Assembly (NCBI GenBank): GCA_964247385.1
Contig: CAXTUB010000001.1
Location: 207,999 to 271,998 of the forward strand
Origin: TMP-86 sp964247385
GTDB lineage: Bacteria > Pseudomonadota > Gammaproteobacteria > Steroidobacterales > Steroidobacteraceae
DNA length: 64,000 nucleotides
Direction: 5' to 3'
Shown: positions 35,844-43,581 of the stretch, piece by piece
Layout of the letters: each line of letters starts with the position of its first letter
How positions within the stretch are numbered: position 1 is the stretch's first letter
Made by a program: the position numbers and the translations under genes
Notes under the pieces: generated by a model
Databases searched by the model: none
What the model was told of the DNA's origin: nothing
The model's input: the letters and a program-made list of their open reading frames with translations, nothing else

Positions 35844-35984
35844 GACCTGGATCGATAAACCTGCACTATGGGTTGTGGCCAAGGAAGGCCATTAGATGCC
35901 GCGGTGACCAAATGCAACTGACAAGGGTAAGTTCTGCGAGCCGGCGCGGAATATACCGCAGCGATTTGCCGGTGCCAAGAAAAT

Positions 35985-36584
35985 TCAAGCATGCCAACAA
36001 CTTGCCCATGGGGCTTGAGACCTTGGGGCAAGCAACGTCAATGGCCCGCTTTGCCAGGCACGGCGCAGAGACGCTTTTTCCGCATAACCCTGGGCGATCT
36101 CGAATTCCTCACGGCCGTGATTGAGCATGAAGAAGATTCCACCAGGCCGTAGATTCGAGCGCACGCGACTAAATAATCCTTGCGGATTGAGGATGTTATG
36201 AGGTAAACCCCAACCAATCACTGAGGCTCGCGTGACGAACGGAAAAAAGCAGGTCACGCAATCCACCGACTCCTCGAGCGAGGCGTAGTCCAGGTAGTCG
36301 ATCGCCGCATGAGGCAACCGGGCGAGGTAGCCTGCGGCCGCGTCGCGCCGCAGATATCCGTTCCAATATCGGCGATTCGAGTCGATTTCTGCGCCCCGTA
36401 ACCAGCGCGGACGGAAGAATGCATCGAGCGCGGCGGCGTACCAGAAATTACCGCTTCCCACATCGCGCACGCGCAGCGCACGCGTCACAGAATCTGCGCT
36501 GGCTCGGTCGGCCTCATCCAGCCAATGCAAGTAGCAATAGTTGCCGATGCACGTGCGTAGCGCATGTGCATCTTCAAAGCGCAC
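35985..36584 (-). CDS. SAM-dependent methyltransferase-like protein, start uncertain
   Basis: The 199-residue reading frame shows class I methyltransferase landmarks: motif I VRDVGSGNFWYA (about residue 39), an acidic motif II LRGAEIDSN, a motif IV-like VDCVTCFFPF and LRPGGIFFMLNHG. I do not recognise a specific family or substrate. The start at 36584 is a GTG. Another 31 codons upstream stay open and read like protein (RIEELKARYAVRFED) but contain no ATG, GTG or TTG before an in-frame TGA at 36678-36680. The true start may therefore be a rare codon, or the 5' end may be damaged. Rare codons (ATA, AGA) and a looser base composition set it apart from its neighbours. Confidence 0.6.
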   Translation of the reverse strand: MRFEDAHALRTCIGNYCYLHWLDEADRASADSVTRALRVRDVGSGNFWYAAALDAFFRPRWLRGAEIDSNRRYWNGYLRRDAAAGYLARLPHAAIDYLDYASLEESVDCVTCFFPFVTRASVIGWGLPHNILNPQGLFSRVRSNLRPGGIFFMLNHGREEFEIAQGYAEKASLRRAWQSGPLTLLAPRSQAPWASCWHA

Positions 36585-36768
36585 GGCATAACGAGCTTTC
36601 AGCTCCTCAATTCTTATCGCAAGCTTGTCTGGAAGGGGCGGCAGATCTTTACACGGTGTTTCGTAGAACGGACCGCGTCAAAATGCGAAGAGATCAGCGA
36701 GGCGCCAATTGAGGTGATTGCGGAGCGAGCGCACTCGATCCCGCCAACAAAGCCGCTCACGCGCCACG

Positions 36769-37620
36769 TCATAGCGAGCCGGCGGCAAACGTGTCGCACG
36801 CGCCGATCTCGCCAGCATCGAAACCGCGACGAAACCAATCGACCCGCTGCGCAGAGCTGCCGTGAGTGAAACTGTCAGGTACGACGCTGCCCTGCGCTCG
36901 CTTCTGCAGTGTGTCGTCGCCGACCGAGGATGCTGCTTGCAACCCTTGCTGCAAATCGCCGGGCTCCAACAATCGATGTGCCGCGTTGGCGCGATGCGCC
37001 CAGACACCGGCCAGGCAATCCGCTTGCAGCTCGATGCGAACGGAGACACGATTCGCGTCGGTGCGATCCGCGCGAGACTCTTCGCGCTGCGCACGCTCGG
37101 TGATCCCTAGAAGATTTTGCACATGGTGACCCACTTCGTGAGCAATCACATAGGCCCGCGCAAAATCTCCGGGCGCGCCAAACTCATCGGACAGTTGACG
37201 GAAAAAACTCAAGTCAATGTAGACTTGCTGATCCTGCGAACAATAAAACGGCCCCGACGCGCTGCTCGCAAAGCCGCATGCGGAAGAAACAGAGCCTGAG
37301 AACAGCACCAAGCGCGGATCCACGTACTGCCTGCCGTGCGCGGCGAAATACGCACTCCAGACGTCTTCGGTTTCACCGAGCACGGCGCGCACGAAGTCGG
37401 TCTGCGCGTCGGGCGAGTTGCCCGTGATCGGAGCGGCGACAGGCGCGGACTGATCCTGGCTTGCGCCAAGCAGAGTCAGCAAAGTTGCGGGATTGACTCC
37501 CATAAAATAGCCGACGACGACAATCGCCAACGTTCCGAGTCCAATGCCCGCGCCGCGACCGACGCCCAACCCTCGCCGATCCTCGACATTGTCACTTCTA
37601 CGGCTGTCACCCCACCGCAC
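36769..37620 (-). CDS. neutral zinc metallopeptidase, YpfJ family
   Basis: The 283-residue protein begins (V)RWGDSRRSDNVEDRRG, the typical start of the putative neutral zinc metallopeptidase family. One membrane helix follows (about residues 27-45), and then a periplasmic domain with the zinc motif AHEVGHHVQNLLGI and the downstream ELQADCLAGVWAHRA, which supplies the third ligand. The substrate is unknown. The start codon is GTG 37620 with GGAG upstream. It is divergent from pbpG with a gap of about 165 bp, and it ends about 185 bp before the methyltransferase-like frame. Confidence 0.9.
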   Translation of the reverse strand: MRWGDSRRSDNVEDRRGLGVGRGAGIGLGTLAIVVVGYFMGVNPATLLTLLGASQDQSAPVAAPITGNSPDAQTDFVRAVLGETEDVWSAYFAAHGRQYVDPRLVLFSGSVSSACGFASSASGPFYCSQDQQVYIDLSFFRQLSDEFGAPGDFARAYVIAHEVGHHVQNLLGITERAQREESRADRTDANRVSVRIELQADCLAGVWAHRANAAHRLLEPGDLQQGLQAASSVGDDTLQKRAQGSVVPDSFTHGSSAQRVDWFRRGFDAGEIGACDTFAAGSL

Positions 37621-37787
37621 GCGTCTTGCTCCAGTTCACGTGCGTGTGCACGAGCCGAGAATGGTACGCGGTTCACTATGGCGTAGCGAATTCGAGAGCT
37701 CCGTCATAGAGGCAAACTTTTGTCATATTGCGATCGAGCCAACTGCTAAACTCCCGCCGTCCTACAGCGGCATTCACGGAGTCTGAC

Positions 37788-38648
37788 ATGCGATCGGTAG
37801 CTTGCGCTCACATGGCACTGGTCTTGGCGTTGTTGGGTCTAGCTGAGGGCGCGGCTGCGCGGGTACGTGCTGTGCCGAATGAGCCAGGGTTGAAGTCGAG
37901 CGCAGTACTCATCGTCGATGATCGCACCGGCTCCCCGCTCTATTCGAGACGTTCAGACGACTCCATGCCCATTGCGTCGATCACCAAGCTCATGACCTCC
38001 CTCGTGGTAACCGAGGCCAAGCAATCTCTCTCGGAGCTCATCACCATTTCGGCGTCTGATCGCGAGTTTGGCAAGGGTGGATTTTCACGCTTACCGGTCG
38101 GCGCAACCCTGAGCCGATCCGACCTCATGCATCTGGCGTTGATGGCATCCGAGAACCGCGCAGCCAATGCGCTGGGCAGCCATTATCCTGGTGGTTTGCG
38201 CGCATGCGTCGCCGCCATGAACGCGAAGGCCAAAACGCTCGGCATGTCGCGGTCGCATTTTGCCGATGCGACGGGGCTGTCCAGCGCCAATCGCGCAAGT
38301 GCCGAGGATTTGGTGAGGCTGGTGGCTGCCGCCGCCCAGGTCAAAGTCATCCGCGATTTTTCCACTGATTCCGAGCATCACGTGCGGGCTGGCCGGGCCC
38401 AACTCGTTTTTCACAATACGGATAATCTAGTGAAGCGCAGCGACTGGAACATCATTGTGCAAAAGACCGGCTTTACCGATGAGGCCGGCCGATGTCTCGT
38501 CATGCGAACCATGGTGGAAAATCGCTCCATCACGATGGTTTTATTGAATTCATTTGGAAAGTACACGCGGGTGGCTGATGCTCGGCGTGTCAAGAATTGG
38601 CTCGTGGCGCGAGCCAGCGAGCGCATCGAACACGCCTCGCTCCGTTGA
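37788..38648 (+). CDS. pbpG: D-alanyl-D-alanine endopeptidase, PBP7 type
   Basis: This is a 286-residue periplasmic serine peptidase of family S11 that cuts D-Ala-meso-DAP cross-links in peptidoglycan. A signal peptide (CAHMALVLALLGLAEGAAA) is followed by the penicillin-binding motifs SITK (Ser64-Lys67), SEN and KTGFT. It lacks the C-terminal beta-rich domain of PBP5, which fits PBP7. ATG 37788 has GGAG six bases upstream and removes a 20-residue upstream extension. It converges on the flavodoxin-like gene with a palindromic element in the gap. Confidence 0.92.
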   Translation: MRSVACAHMALVLALLGLAEGAAARVRAVPNEPGLKSSAVLIVDDRTGSPLYSRRSDDSMPIASITKLMTSLVVTEAKQSLSELITISASDREFGKGGFSRLPVGATLSRSDLMHLALMASENRAANALGSHYPGGLRACVAAMNAKAKTLGMSRSHFADATGLSSANRASAEDLVRLVAAAAQVKVIRDFSTDSEHHVRAGRAQLVFHNTDNLVKRSDWNIIVQKTGFTDEAGRCLVMRTMVENRSITMVLLNSFGKYTRVADARRVKNWLVARASERIEHASLR

Positions 38649-38672
38649 TCCCGCGCTGATCCTGCGCGATGT

Positions 38673-38705
38673 GCCAAGCCTCGGAGGCAGAATTCCGAGG
38701 TGGCC
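38673..38705. repeat. inverted repeat downstream of pbpG
   Basis: GCCTCGG at 38678-38684 pairs with CCGAGG at 38695-38700, extended by GCC/GGC at the outer ends. It lies 25 bp after the pbpG stop and could end pbpG transcription, although no T-run follows. It abuts a second, longer palindrome. Confidence 0.5.
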
Positions 38706-38717
38706 GTCGTTCGGTGG

Positions 38718-38760
38718 CTAGTGTCGTGATCCGGCAGCTACTGACGGGTCACGACATTAG
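38718..38760. repeat. 43-bp palindromic element between pbpG and the flavodoxin-like gene
   Basis: Two 20-bp arms (starting CTAGTGTCGTGA and ending TCACGACATTAG) match at 17 of 20 positions around the loop CTA; two of the three mismatches would be G-U pairs in RNA. The right arm contains the TAA stop codon of the flavodoxin-like gene. No T-run follows on either strand. It may be a REP/MITE-like remnant or a shared terminator-like structure. Confidence 0.6.
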
Positions 38761-39281
38761 AACATGCCGCCTTCGAGACCTGCAGCAAGCAAGGCGCCTG
38801 CTTCTCGGCAGCGCTGCAAGTCCTTCAAATCAATTTGCTTGGGCGCTGCAATGGCCTCCGCGCTTTGCGCATTCGTGCTCACGATGAGTGCATCCGCCAC
38901 CGCTCTCAGCCGCCAGCCCAATGCAATCCGTTCGATCTGACGCGCCGCGCCCTGGCCGTCACTCCCAGCGCACACCATGCAGAGGTACGGCCTTCCGGCG
39001 ATGCGGTCGAGCGCAGCGTAGTACACATCGTCGAAAAACGCTTTCATCACGCCTGCCATGGAGGCTAGATTTTCCGGGGCCGCAAAGATGAATCCATCGG
39101 CCGCGAGCACATCGGCTGCGCGAGCGGCGGAGGCACGCAGGCACGAAACTCGAATGCTTGAGAACTGCACAGCGCCCTCGTGCGCAGCGCGCGCCATCTT
39201 CTCGGTGCCGCCGGTGCGCGAGTAGTAAACGATCAATAACCTGCGTTCGGTCAATTGCAACTGGCGAGGGAATCGATCCAT
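38757..39281 (-). CDS. flavodoxin-like / NADPH-dependent FMN reductase family protein
   Basis: The 174-residue protein has a flavodoxin fold: the FMN phosphate-binding loop VYYSRTGGTEKMA after the first strand, the FAAPENLASMAG segment that packs on the flavin, and an LCMVCAGSDGQGAA strand-loop. It probably carries FMN and transfers electrons or reduces quinone-like substrates. ATG 39281 lies within the end of the upstream dehydrogenase gene; TTG 39254, overlapping its TGA, is an alternative start. The coupling suggests joint expression with the PQQ-dehydrogenase/cytochrome gene, although that product is extracytoplasmic. Its stop codon falls inside the palindromic element. Confidence 0.8.
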   Translation of the reverse strand: MDRFPRQLQLTERRLLIVYYSRTGGTEKMARAAHEGAVQFSSIRVSCLRASAARAADVLAADGFIFAAPENLASMAGVMKAFFDDVYYAALDRIAGRPYLCMVCAGSDGQGAARQIERIALGWRLRAVADALIVSTNAQSAEAIAAPKQIDLKDLQRCREAGALLAAGLEGGMF

Positions 39282-41467
39282 GCCGAGATCAATGCGACGC
39301 CGTCGGCGTCTACTATGGCGCTAGCAAGGGGTGGCATGGCGTTGGCATCGCGGCGGTTCATGCGAGCCACAACGAGCGAGCGGTCCGAGCTGCCTGGCGC
39401 AATGAGCGCGGCGTCGGCGATGCCGAGGTTGCCCGATTGCGGAGCCGCCGCGCAGGCCGACGTATCCGCAAGCGCTGTGCCCGCGCGAAGATCCATGTTG
39501 GACGGCGTGCCGCCATTGGGGCGATGGCACTGCGAGCAATTGACGTGCAAGTACGCACGCGCGCGTTGCGTCAAATCGGCAGACTGGTCTGCGGGGTCTG
39601 GAAATCTCGGCAGGGAGTCGACCGGTCCCGCAGGCGCCGGATCGAGCACACCGATGCTCCTGAGCGTCGCGACTTGATTGGCATCGATAGGGCCTGGGTA
39701 ATGAAATGTGCCGTTGAGCTGTGCGGTTTCGAGACCAAGCGCCCTGCCCGCCGCGGCGGTGTGGCAGATCAGGCATTGCTCCTCACTTGGAAAAATCCAA
39801 GGTGAGCCGCCAATATCCACCTGCTTCCCGCCCACCACTCGCGTGGCTTCGGTGCCCGCATCGTTCCACTCATAGGTGTAGCCGGCCCACACATCATCGG
39901 TGTGATGCATGAAAAGCCGAGTCTCGATCAGGCGATTCTCACGCTTGAAGTTCTTGACCAGCACGGTGCCTGGCGGAAAAGTCCAATCCTGATCCGAGCC
40001 GACGCCGATGCTGGCGCCATTCGGCAGGCCGATGAAGCGCGTTTTCTCCGCGCCATCGGACCAGAACGGCGCATTCGGCGCATACGGGATGACGCTCGCA
40101 ACGGGCTGATCCGGATGTGCCATGTCGATGCATCCAGTTTGTGAAAGCTGCGAGGGCACGTCCGCTCCCGTGCGGGCTTGAGCAATGAGCGAGAATAGAC
40201 CGCCCGATTTCAAATCGATCAGCATCAACTCATGATCGATCCCTTGCGCAAAGGATGAGATGTTGAGGTCGATGGGCACACCGCCGGTGACTTCGAGGGT
40301 CGGAGCGGTGTCGACAGGGATGCTCCAAACGCGGCCCGAGGAATAATCCGCAAACACATAGCGGCCGACGAGACTCGGGATTCGCGAGCCGCGATAAACG
40401 AATCCGCCGGTGATGGATAGGCCACGCGAGTGGCTGTATTCCGCCACGGGATCGATCAAGTTCTGCGCGCCTCCGCAATTGGAAGAGTACGGGTGGGCAC
40501 CTTCACGGCAGCGCCAGCCGTAATTTCCACCGCGAGTCACGCGATCAACCTCCTCCCACGAACTCTGCCCGACATCGGCCACCCACAACGCGCCGCTCAC
40601 CAAGTCGAAATTCCAACGCCACGGATTACGAAAGCCCCAAGCAAAAATTTCCGGACAGTTCTGTGCACCGCTCCCACCCGTGCAGGCCGCATTGGCCGCG
40701 AACGGATTGTCGCCGGGTATTGCGTAAGGGGTCGAACCGCTGGCTGCATCGATATTGATACGCAGCATTTTGCCCAACAGCGTATTGAGCTTCTGGCCGT
40801 TGCCGATGCCGCCGTGCATGTCGCCCGCACCGCCGCCGTCGCCAAAGCCAGCATATAAATATCCGTCCGGTCCGAACGAAATGTAGCCGCCGTTGTGATT
40901 GTCTTCAGGCTGCGCAATGGTTAGAAGGACCCGCTCCGAAGTGCCATCGAGCGTTGCGCCAGCGTCGCTCGATGAGAATTCCGAAATGCGGGATTGCACT
41001 TGACCGCTCGCCGTTGCGGTGTATGAGACGTAGACGTGCGGATTGGCGGGGAAGCTTGGATGAAACGCGATGCTGAGCAAACCGAGCTCGCCTCCCGAAG
41101 TCACACGGCTGCGGATGTCGAGGCAGGTTTGTGCAGCGGCGACGGCGGCATCGTTCGCAAACGATAGGACTCGGCCTGCCTGCTCGACCACAAACCAGCG
41201 CGACGCATCATTCGGCGCTTGCAGCGCAAGCACCGGCTGGGAAAATGTCAGCTTCGGGAACGCCCTTTGCTTGTCCAACGTTTGCATCGCGGCAGGCGAT
41301 GCACCCGCGATGCATGAAGTGTTGTTGGGCCGCTGGCTCAATCCGGACGCTTCGGTAGGCGGCGTCGCCGGCGGTGTGGGTGGTGCAGCCGCACTACGAT
41401 TGCCAGAGCCGCCGCAAGAAGCCGTCAAGAGGACGATCAAAATCAAGGCGAAACGTTGGATGGTCAT
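39251..41467 (-). CDS. predicted secreted PQQ-dependent sugar dehydrogenase fused to a diheme cytochrome-like domain
   Basis: The 738-residue protein has a lipoprotein-like signal (ILIVLLTASCGG) followed by a Pro/Ala-rich linker. Residues about 65-420 match the glucose/sorbosone dehydrogenase beta-propeller (GELGLLSIAFHPSF, GFGDGGGAGDMHG, GFRNPWRWNFD, GGNYGWRCREGAHPY). The C-terminal part (about 440-738) resembles the domain of HNE_0200/SO_2930-type proteins and carries two heme c attachment motifs, CLICH and CSQCH. Substrate oxidation by the propeller could thus feed electrons directly to c-type hemes. ATG 41467 is preceded by GGGAG; the upstream in-frame codons are not used. The sugar or alcohol substrate is unknown. 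Confidence 0.85.
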   Translation of the reverse strand: MTIQRFALILIVLLTASCGGSGNRSAAAPPTPPATPPTEASGLSQRPNNTSCIAGASPAAMQTLDKQRAFPKLTFSQPVLALQAPNDASRWFVVEQAGRVLSFANDAAVAAAQTCLDIRSRVTSGGELGLLSIAFHPSFPANPHVYVSYTATASGQVQSRISEFSSSDAGATLDGTSERVLLTIAQPEDNHNGGYISFGPDGYLYAGFGDGGGAGDMHGGIGNGQKLNTLLGKMLRINIDAASGSTPYAIPGDNPFAANAACTGGSGAQNCPEIFAWGFRNPWRWNFDLVSGALWVADVGQSSWEEVDRVTRGGNYGWRCREGAHPYSSNCGGAQNLIDPVAEYSHSRGLSITGGFVYRGSRIPSLVGRYVFADYSSGRVWSIPVDTAPTLEVTGGVPIDLNISSFAQGIDHELMLIDLKSGGLFSLIAQARTGADVPSQLSQTGCIDMAHPDQPVASVIPYAPNAPFWSDGAEKTRFIGLPNGASIGVGSDQDWTFPPGTVLVKNFKRENRLIETRLFMHHTDDVWAGYTYEWNDAGTEATRVVGGKQVDIGGSPWIFPSEEQCLICHTAAAGRALGLETAQLNGTFHYPGPIDANQVATLRSIGVLDPAPAGPVDSLPRFPDPADQSADLTQRARAYLHVNCSQCHRPNGGTPSNMDLRAGTALADTSACAAAPQSGNLGIADAALIAPGSSDRSLVVARMNRRDANAMPPLASAIVDADGVALISAWIDSLASCN

Positions 41468-41672
41468 GACTCGCCACTCCCAATCCGCAATCAGGTGCGT
41501 GGGCACCGGTCACTTCAACGAGATCCGACGCCAGATCTTCGATTTCAGCCGGGTTGCAATCCGGCCGCTCGCCCCCTGTATAGCGCAAAGCGAGTGCAGC
41601 TTTCAATAAAGTGAGTCCGTCGCGAATCGCGGACGGTGTGAGACGTAAAATGAGTCGCCTCAGGGTCAAGTG

Positions 41673-42239
41673 ATGTCATTGCACGCCTTTCTCATTTCGC
41701 TGACCACCGTTGCAGTCGCAGAGGTCGGCGACCGGACTCAGCTGCTTGCGCTTCTGTTGGCGGCCCGTTATCGCGCCCCCTGGCAGATCTTATGGGGCAT
41801 GGTGCTCGCAACTCTCGCCAATCATGGGCTAGCCGCGGTGATCGGGCGCTTGTTGGCGCAGTGGCTGACACCCACTGTTGTTGCCGGCGCGGTCGGTTTC
41901 GCTTTCATTGTGATGGCGGCGTGGATGCTAAAGCCCGATGCGCTCGAGCCGGTCGCCGCAACTTCGGGCCGCAGCGCTCTGGTCGCGAGCTCGATTGCCT
42001 TCTTTATTGCAGAGTGCGGCGACAAAACGCAAATTGCCACGATGACTTTGGCCGCAGGCTATGGCGATATTTCCGGCGTCGTTGCCGGCTCTACGCTGGG
42101 CCTTGCGCTGGTCAACGCACCGGTAATTTTTCTCAGCGGCGCGTTTGCGAGGCGCTTGCCGCTGCGGTCCATTCGCATCATTGCCTGCGTGATGTTCGCG
42201 GTAATCGGAATCATTTTCCTGAGCCGCGCCTTCAGCTAG
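41673..42239 (+). CDS. TMEM165/GDT1 (UPF0016) family cation transporter
   Basis: This 188-residue inner-membrane protein has six predicted helices in two repeats, each carrying the family motif E-x-G-D-(K/R)-T-Q: EVGDRTQ near residue 19 and ECGDKTQ in the second half. Bacterial members export manganese (MneA in Vibrio and Xanthomonas), while eukaryotic members move calcium or manganese. ATG 41673 follows AGGG, and the overlapping GTG 41670 is an alternative. I looked for a yybP-ykoY manganese riboswitch in the roughly 200 bp upstream and did not recognise one; only a short GC-rich hairpin near 41617-41636 is visible. Confidence 0.9.
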   Translation: MSLHAFLISLTTVAVAEVGDRTQLLALLLAARYRAPWQILWGMVLATLANHGLAAVIGRLLAQWLTPTVVAGAVGFAFIVMAAWMLKPDALEPVAATSGRSALVASSIAFFIAECGDKTQIATMTLAAGYGDISGVVAGSTLGLALVNAPVIFLSGAFARRLPLRSIRIIACVMFAVIGIIFLSRAFS

Positions 42240-42296
42240 CCAGGAAGGCAAACCGTGGCTCACGGATCGTCCAACCACTCATCGTGCGGAGCATGG

Positions 42297-43040
42297 CTAG
42301 AGCTGTGTGGCTCCGCCATCGACCACCAACTCGGCGCCCGTCGTGTACGTCGCTTCAAAAGCCAGAAACGCCAAGGCCGTTGCCACTTCGCGCGGCTGCC
42401 CAAAACGCTTCATCGGATTGCTTTCGGTCATCTGCTTTCGAGTCTTTTCCACCGCCTCCTTCGGAAGAGCCTTCTCGAGGATGCCGCTGTCGATGGGCCC
42501 GGGGCTCACGGCATTCACCCGGATGCCCCTGGGCAAGAGAGCGCTTGCCAGCGTGCGGGTCATCGAGCGCAACGCGGCCTTGGTGGCCGAGTACACTGAG
42601 TTAACCGCCATCCCAAGCTCGTCCGCGACCGAAGTAACGAACACCACTGCGCCGCCCTGAACGATCAGCGGTGCAACCTTCTGCACGGTGAAATAGGCGC
42701 CTTTAGTGTTCACAGCAAACTGTTGATCATAGGCCGCCTCATCGACCGCCTCGAACGGCGTGAAGGTGGTTTGGCCTGCGCAGATGAGAAGCGCATCGAC
42801 GCCGCCAAGCTCCGACTTGATGCGATCGGCCAAAGTCGCGATATCGCTCATCGATGCCGCATCGCTCGCTACGGTGACCGTACCTGGCCCGAGATCCTTG
42901 CGAGCCCTATTCATCGCGTCGCCCTCTCGACCCGTCACCAAGACCCGCGCGCCCTCGGCAACCAAGAACTTGGCGGTCGCTAGACCGATGCCGCTCGTGC
43001 CGCCTGTAATCACCACACGCTTTCCCGCATACCGAGCCAT
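42297..43040 (-). CDS. short-chain dehydrogenase/reductase (SDR)
   Basis: This is a 247-residue classical SDR. It has the cofactor motif TGGTSGIG near residue 12, ICAG in place of NNAG, catalytic Ser in VTSVADE, YSATK as the Tyr-Lys pair, and the C-terminal GAELVVDGGATQL typical of the FabG-like branch. It probably uses NAD(P)H on a carbonyl substrate; specificity cannot be told from sequence. It is convergent with the GDT1-family gene (58-bp gap) and stands alone. The 410 bp upstream, before tRNA-fMet, have no gene. Confidence 0.88.
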   Translation of the reverse strand: MARYAGKRVVITGGTSGIGLATAKFLVAEGARVLVTGREGDAMNRARKDLGPGTVTVASDAASMSDIATLADRIKSELGGVDALLICAGQTTFTPFEAVDEAAYDQQFAVNTKGAYFTVQKVAPLIVQGGAVVFVTSVADELGMAVNSVYSATKAALRSMTRTLASALLPRGIRVNAVSPGPIDSGILEKALPKEAVEKTRKQMTESNPMKRFGQPREVATALAFLAFEATYTTGAELVVDGGATQL

Positions 43041-43450
43041 ATTTCCTCTCCGTCATTCGATTGCAATGAATTCGGCGCCAGACCCCAGTCTCCGCGCGCA
43101 TCGTTCGCGTTCGGTCATCCGCAATATGCGCGCATCGACGAATCGCTGTATCGCCGAAGATCCAAAAAAATCGCGCGATTGTCCAATACGACGGTCAGCG
43201 GCCGCTCACTCTCATGGGCGCGCTAATACAAAATCTTCGCATTTCGACCACGGACATACCCCAAAGCCGCGAGGCGCGGGCGGCAGTGCAGATTTTGGAG
43301 AGGGTGGAAGCCCTCACAACGAAATCGCGATCGATTGCGCGCGCTAGCCGCTAAGCAGCATTAGCGGCGCCGGCGAAGCTTGTGTAGATTTAAATCAAGC
43401 TAGACCAAGCTCAATATTCTAAATAATGGATTCAGAAGATTTTTTTAGAT
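43041..43450. other. gene-free region between the SDR gene and tRNA-fMet
   Basis: I see no supported gene in these 410 bp. The region contains a GAGGG/CCCTC hairpin near 43300-43316, a perfect 8-bp hairpin (GCCGCTAA-GCAGCA-TTAGCGGC) at 43347-43368 without a T-run, and a distinctly AT-rich stretch at about 43383-43450 directly after the tRNA 3' end, including GATTTAAATC. The SDR promoter must lie here, but no clear boxes were found. Confidence 0.5.
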
Positions 43451-43527
43451 TGGTAGCGGGGGCAGGATTTGAACCTGCGACCTTCGGGTTATGAGCCCGA
43501 CGAGCTGCCAGACTGCTCCACCCCGCA
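43451..43527 (-). tRNA. initiator tRNA-fMet (CAU)
   Basis: The 77-nt sequence folds as a complete cloverleaf with encoded CCA. The anticodon arm UCGGG-CUCAUAA-CCCGA has the three consecutive G-C pairs of initiators and a CAU anticodon, and the D-arm GGAGCAG matches E. coli initiator tRNA. Position 1 is U and position 72 is U, so the first acceptor pair is a mismatch, as required for formylation, but not the usual C-A. The gene lies 54 bp after nuoN and has its own promoter. Confidence 0.95.
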
Positions 43528-43543
43528 CCGGTCAGAGCCGCGT

Positions 43544-43572
43544 ATTCTACTTGCGGGCGTGCTCGAATGCAA
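43544..43572 (-). promoter_or_regulatory. putative tRNA-fMet promoter
   Basis: On the minus strand TTGCAT and TAGAAT are separated by 17 bp, and the -10 ends 16 bp before the mature tRNA 5' end. The discriminator (ACGCGGC) is GC-rich, as in stringently controlled stable RNA promoters. Thus the tRNA need not depend on nuo operon read-through. Confidence 0.6.
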
Positions 43573-43581
43573 AACAAGGCC

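Noticed and set aside
41394..41669. 91-codon frame opposite the upstream region of the GDT1-family gene
   Set aside because: It overlaps the start of the dehydrogenase gene in another frame and has no homology that I recognise; there is no good ribosome site.
41468..41672. Possible yybP-ykoY manganese riboswitch upstream of the GDT1-family gene
   Set aside because: I looked because MneA-type genes often have one, but saw only a short GC-rich hairpin and not the conserved paired internal loops.
42760..43347. 195-codon plus-strand frame across the SDR start and the gene-free region
   Set aside because: Most of it is antisense to the SDR gene; the part beyond 43040 has low complexity and no start or ribosome site of its own.
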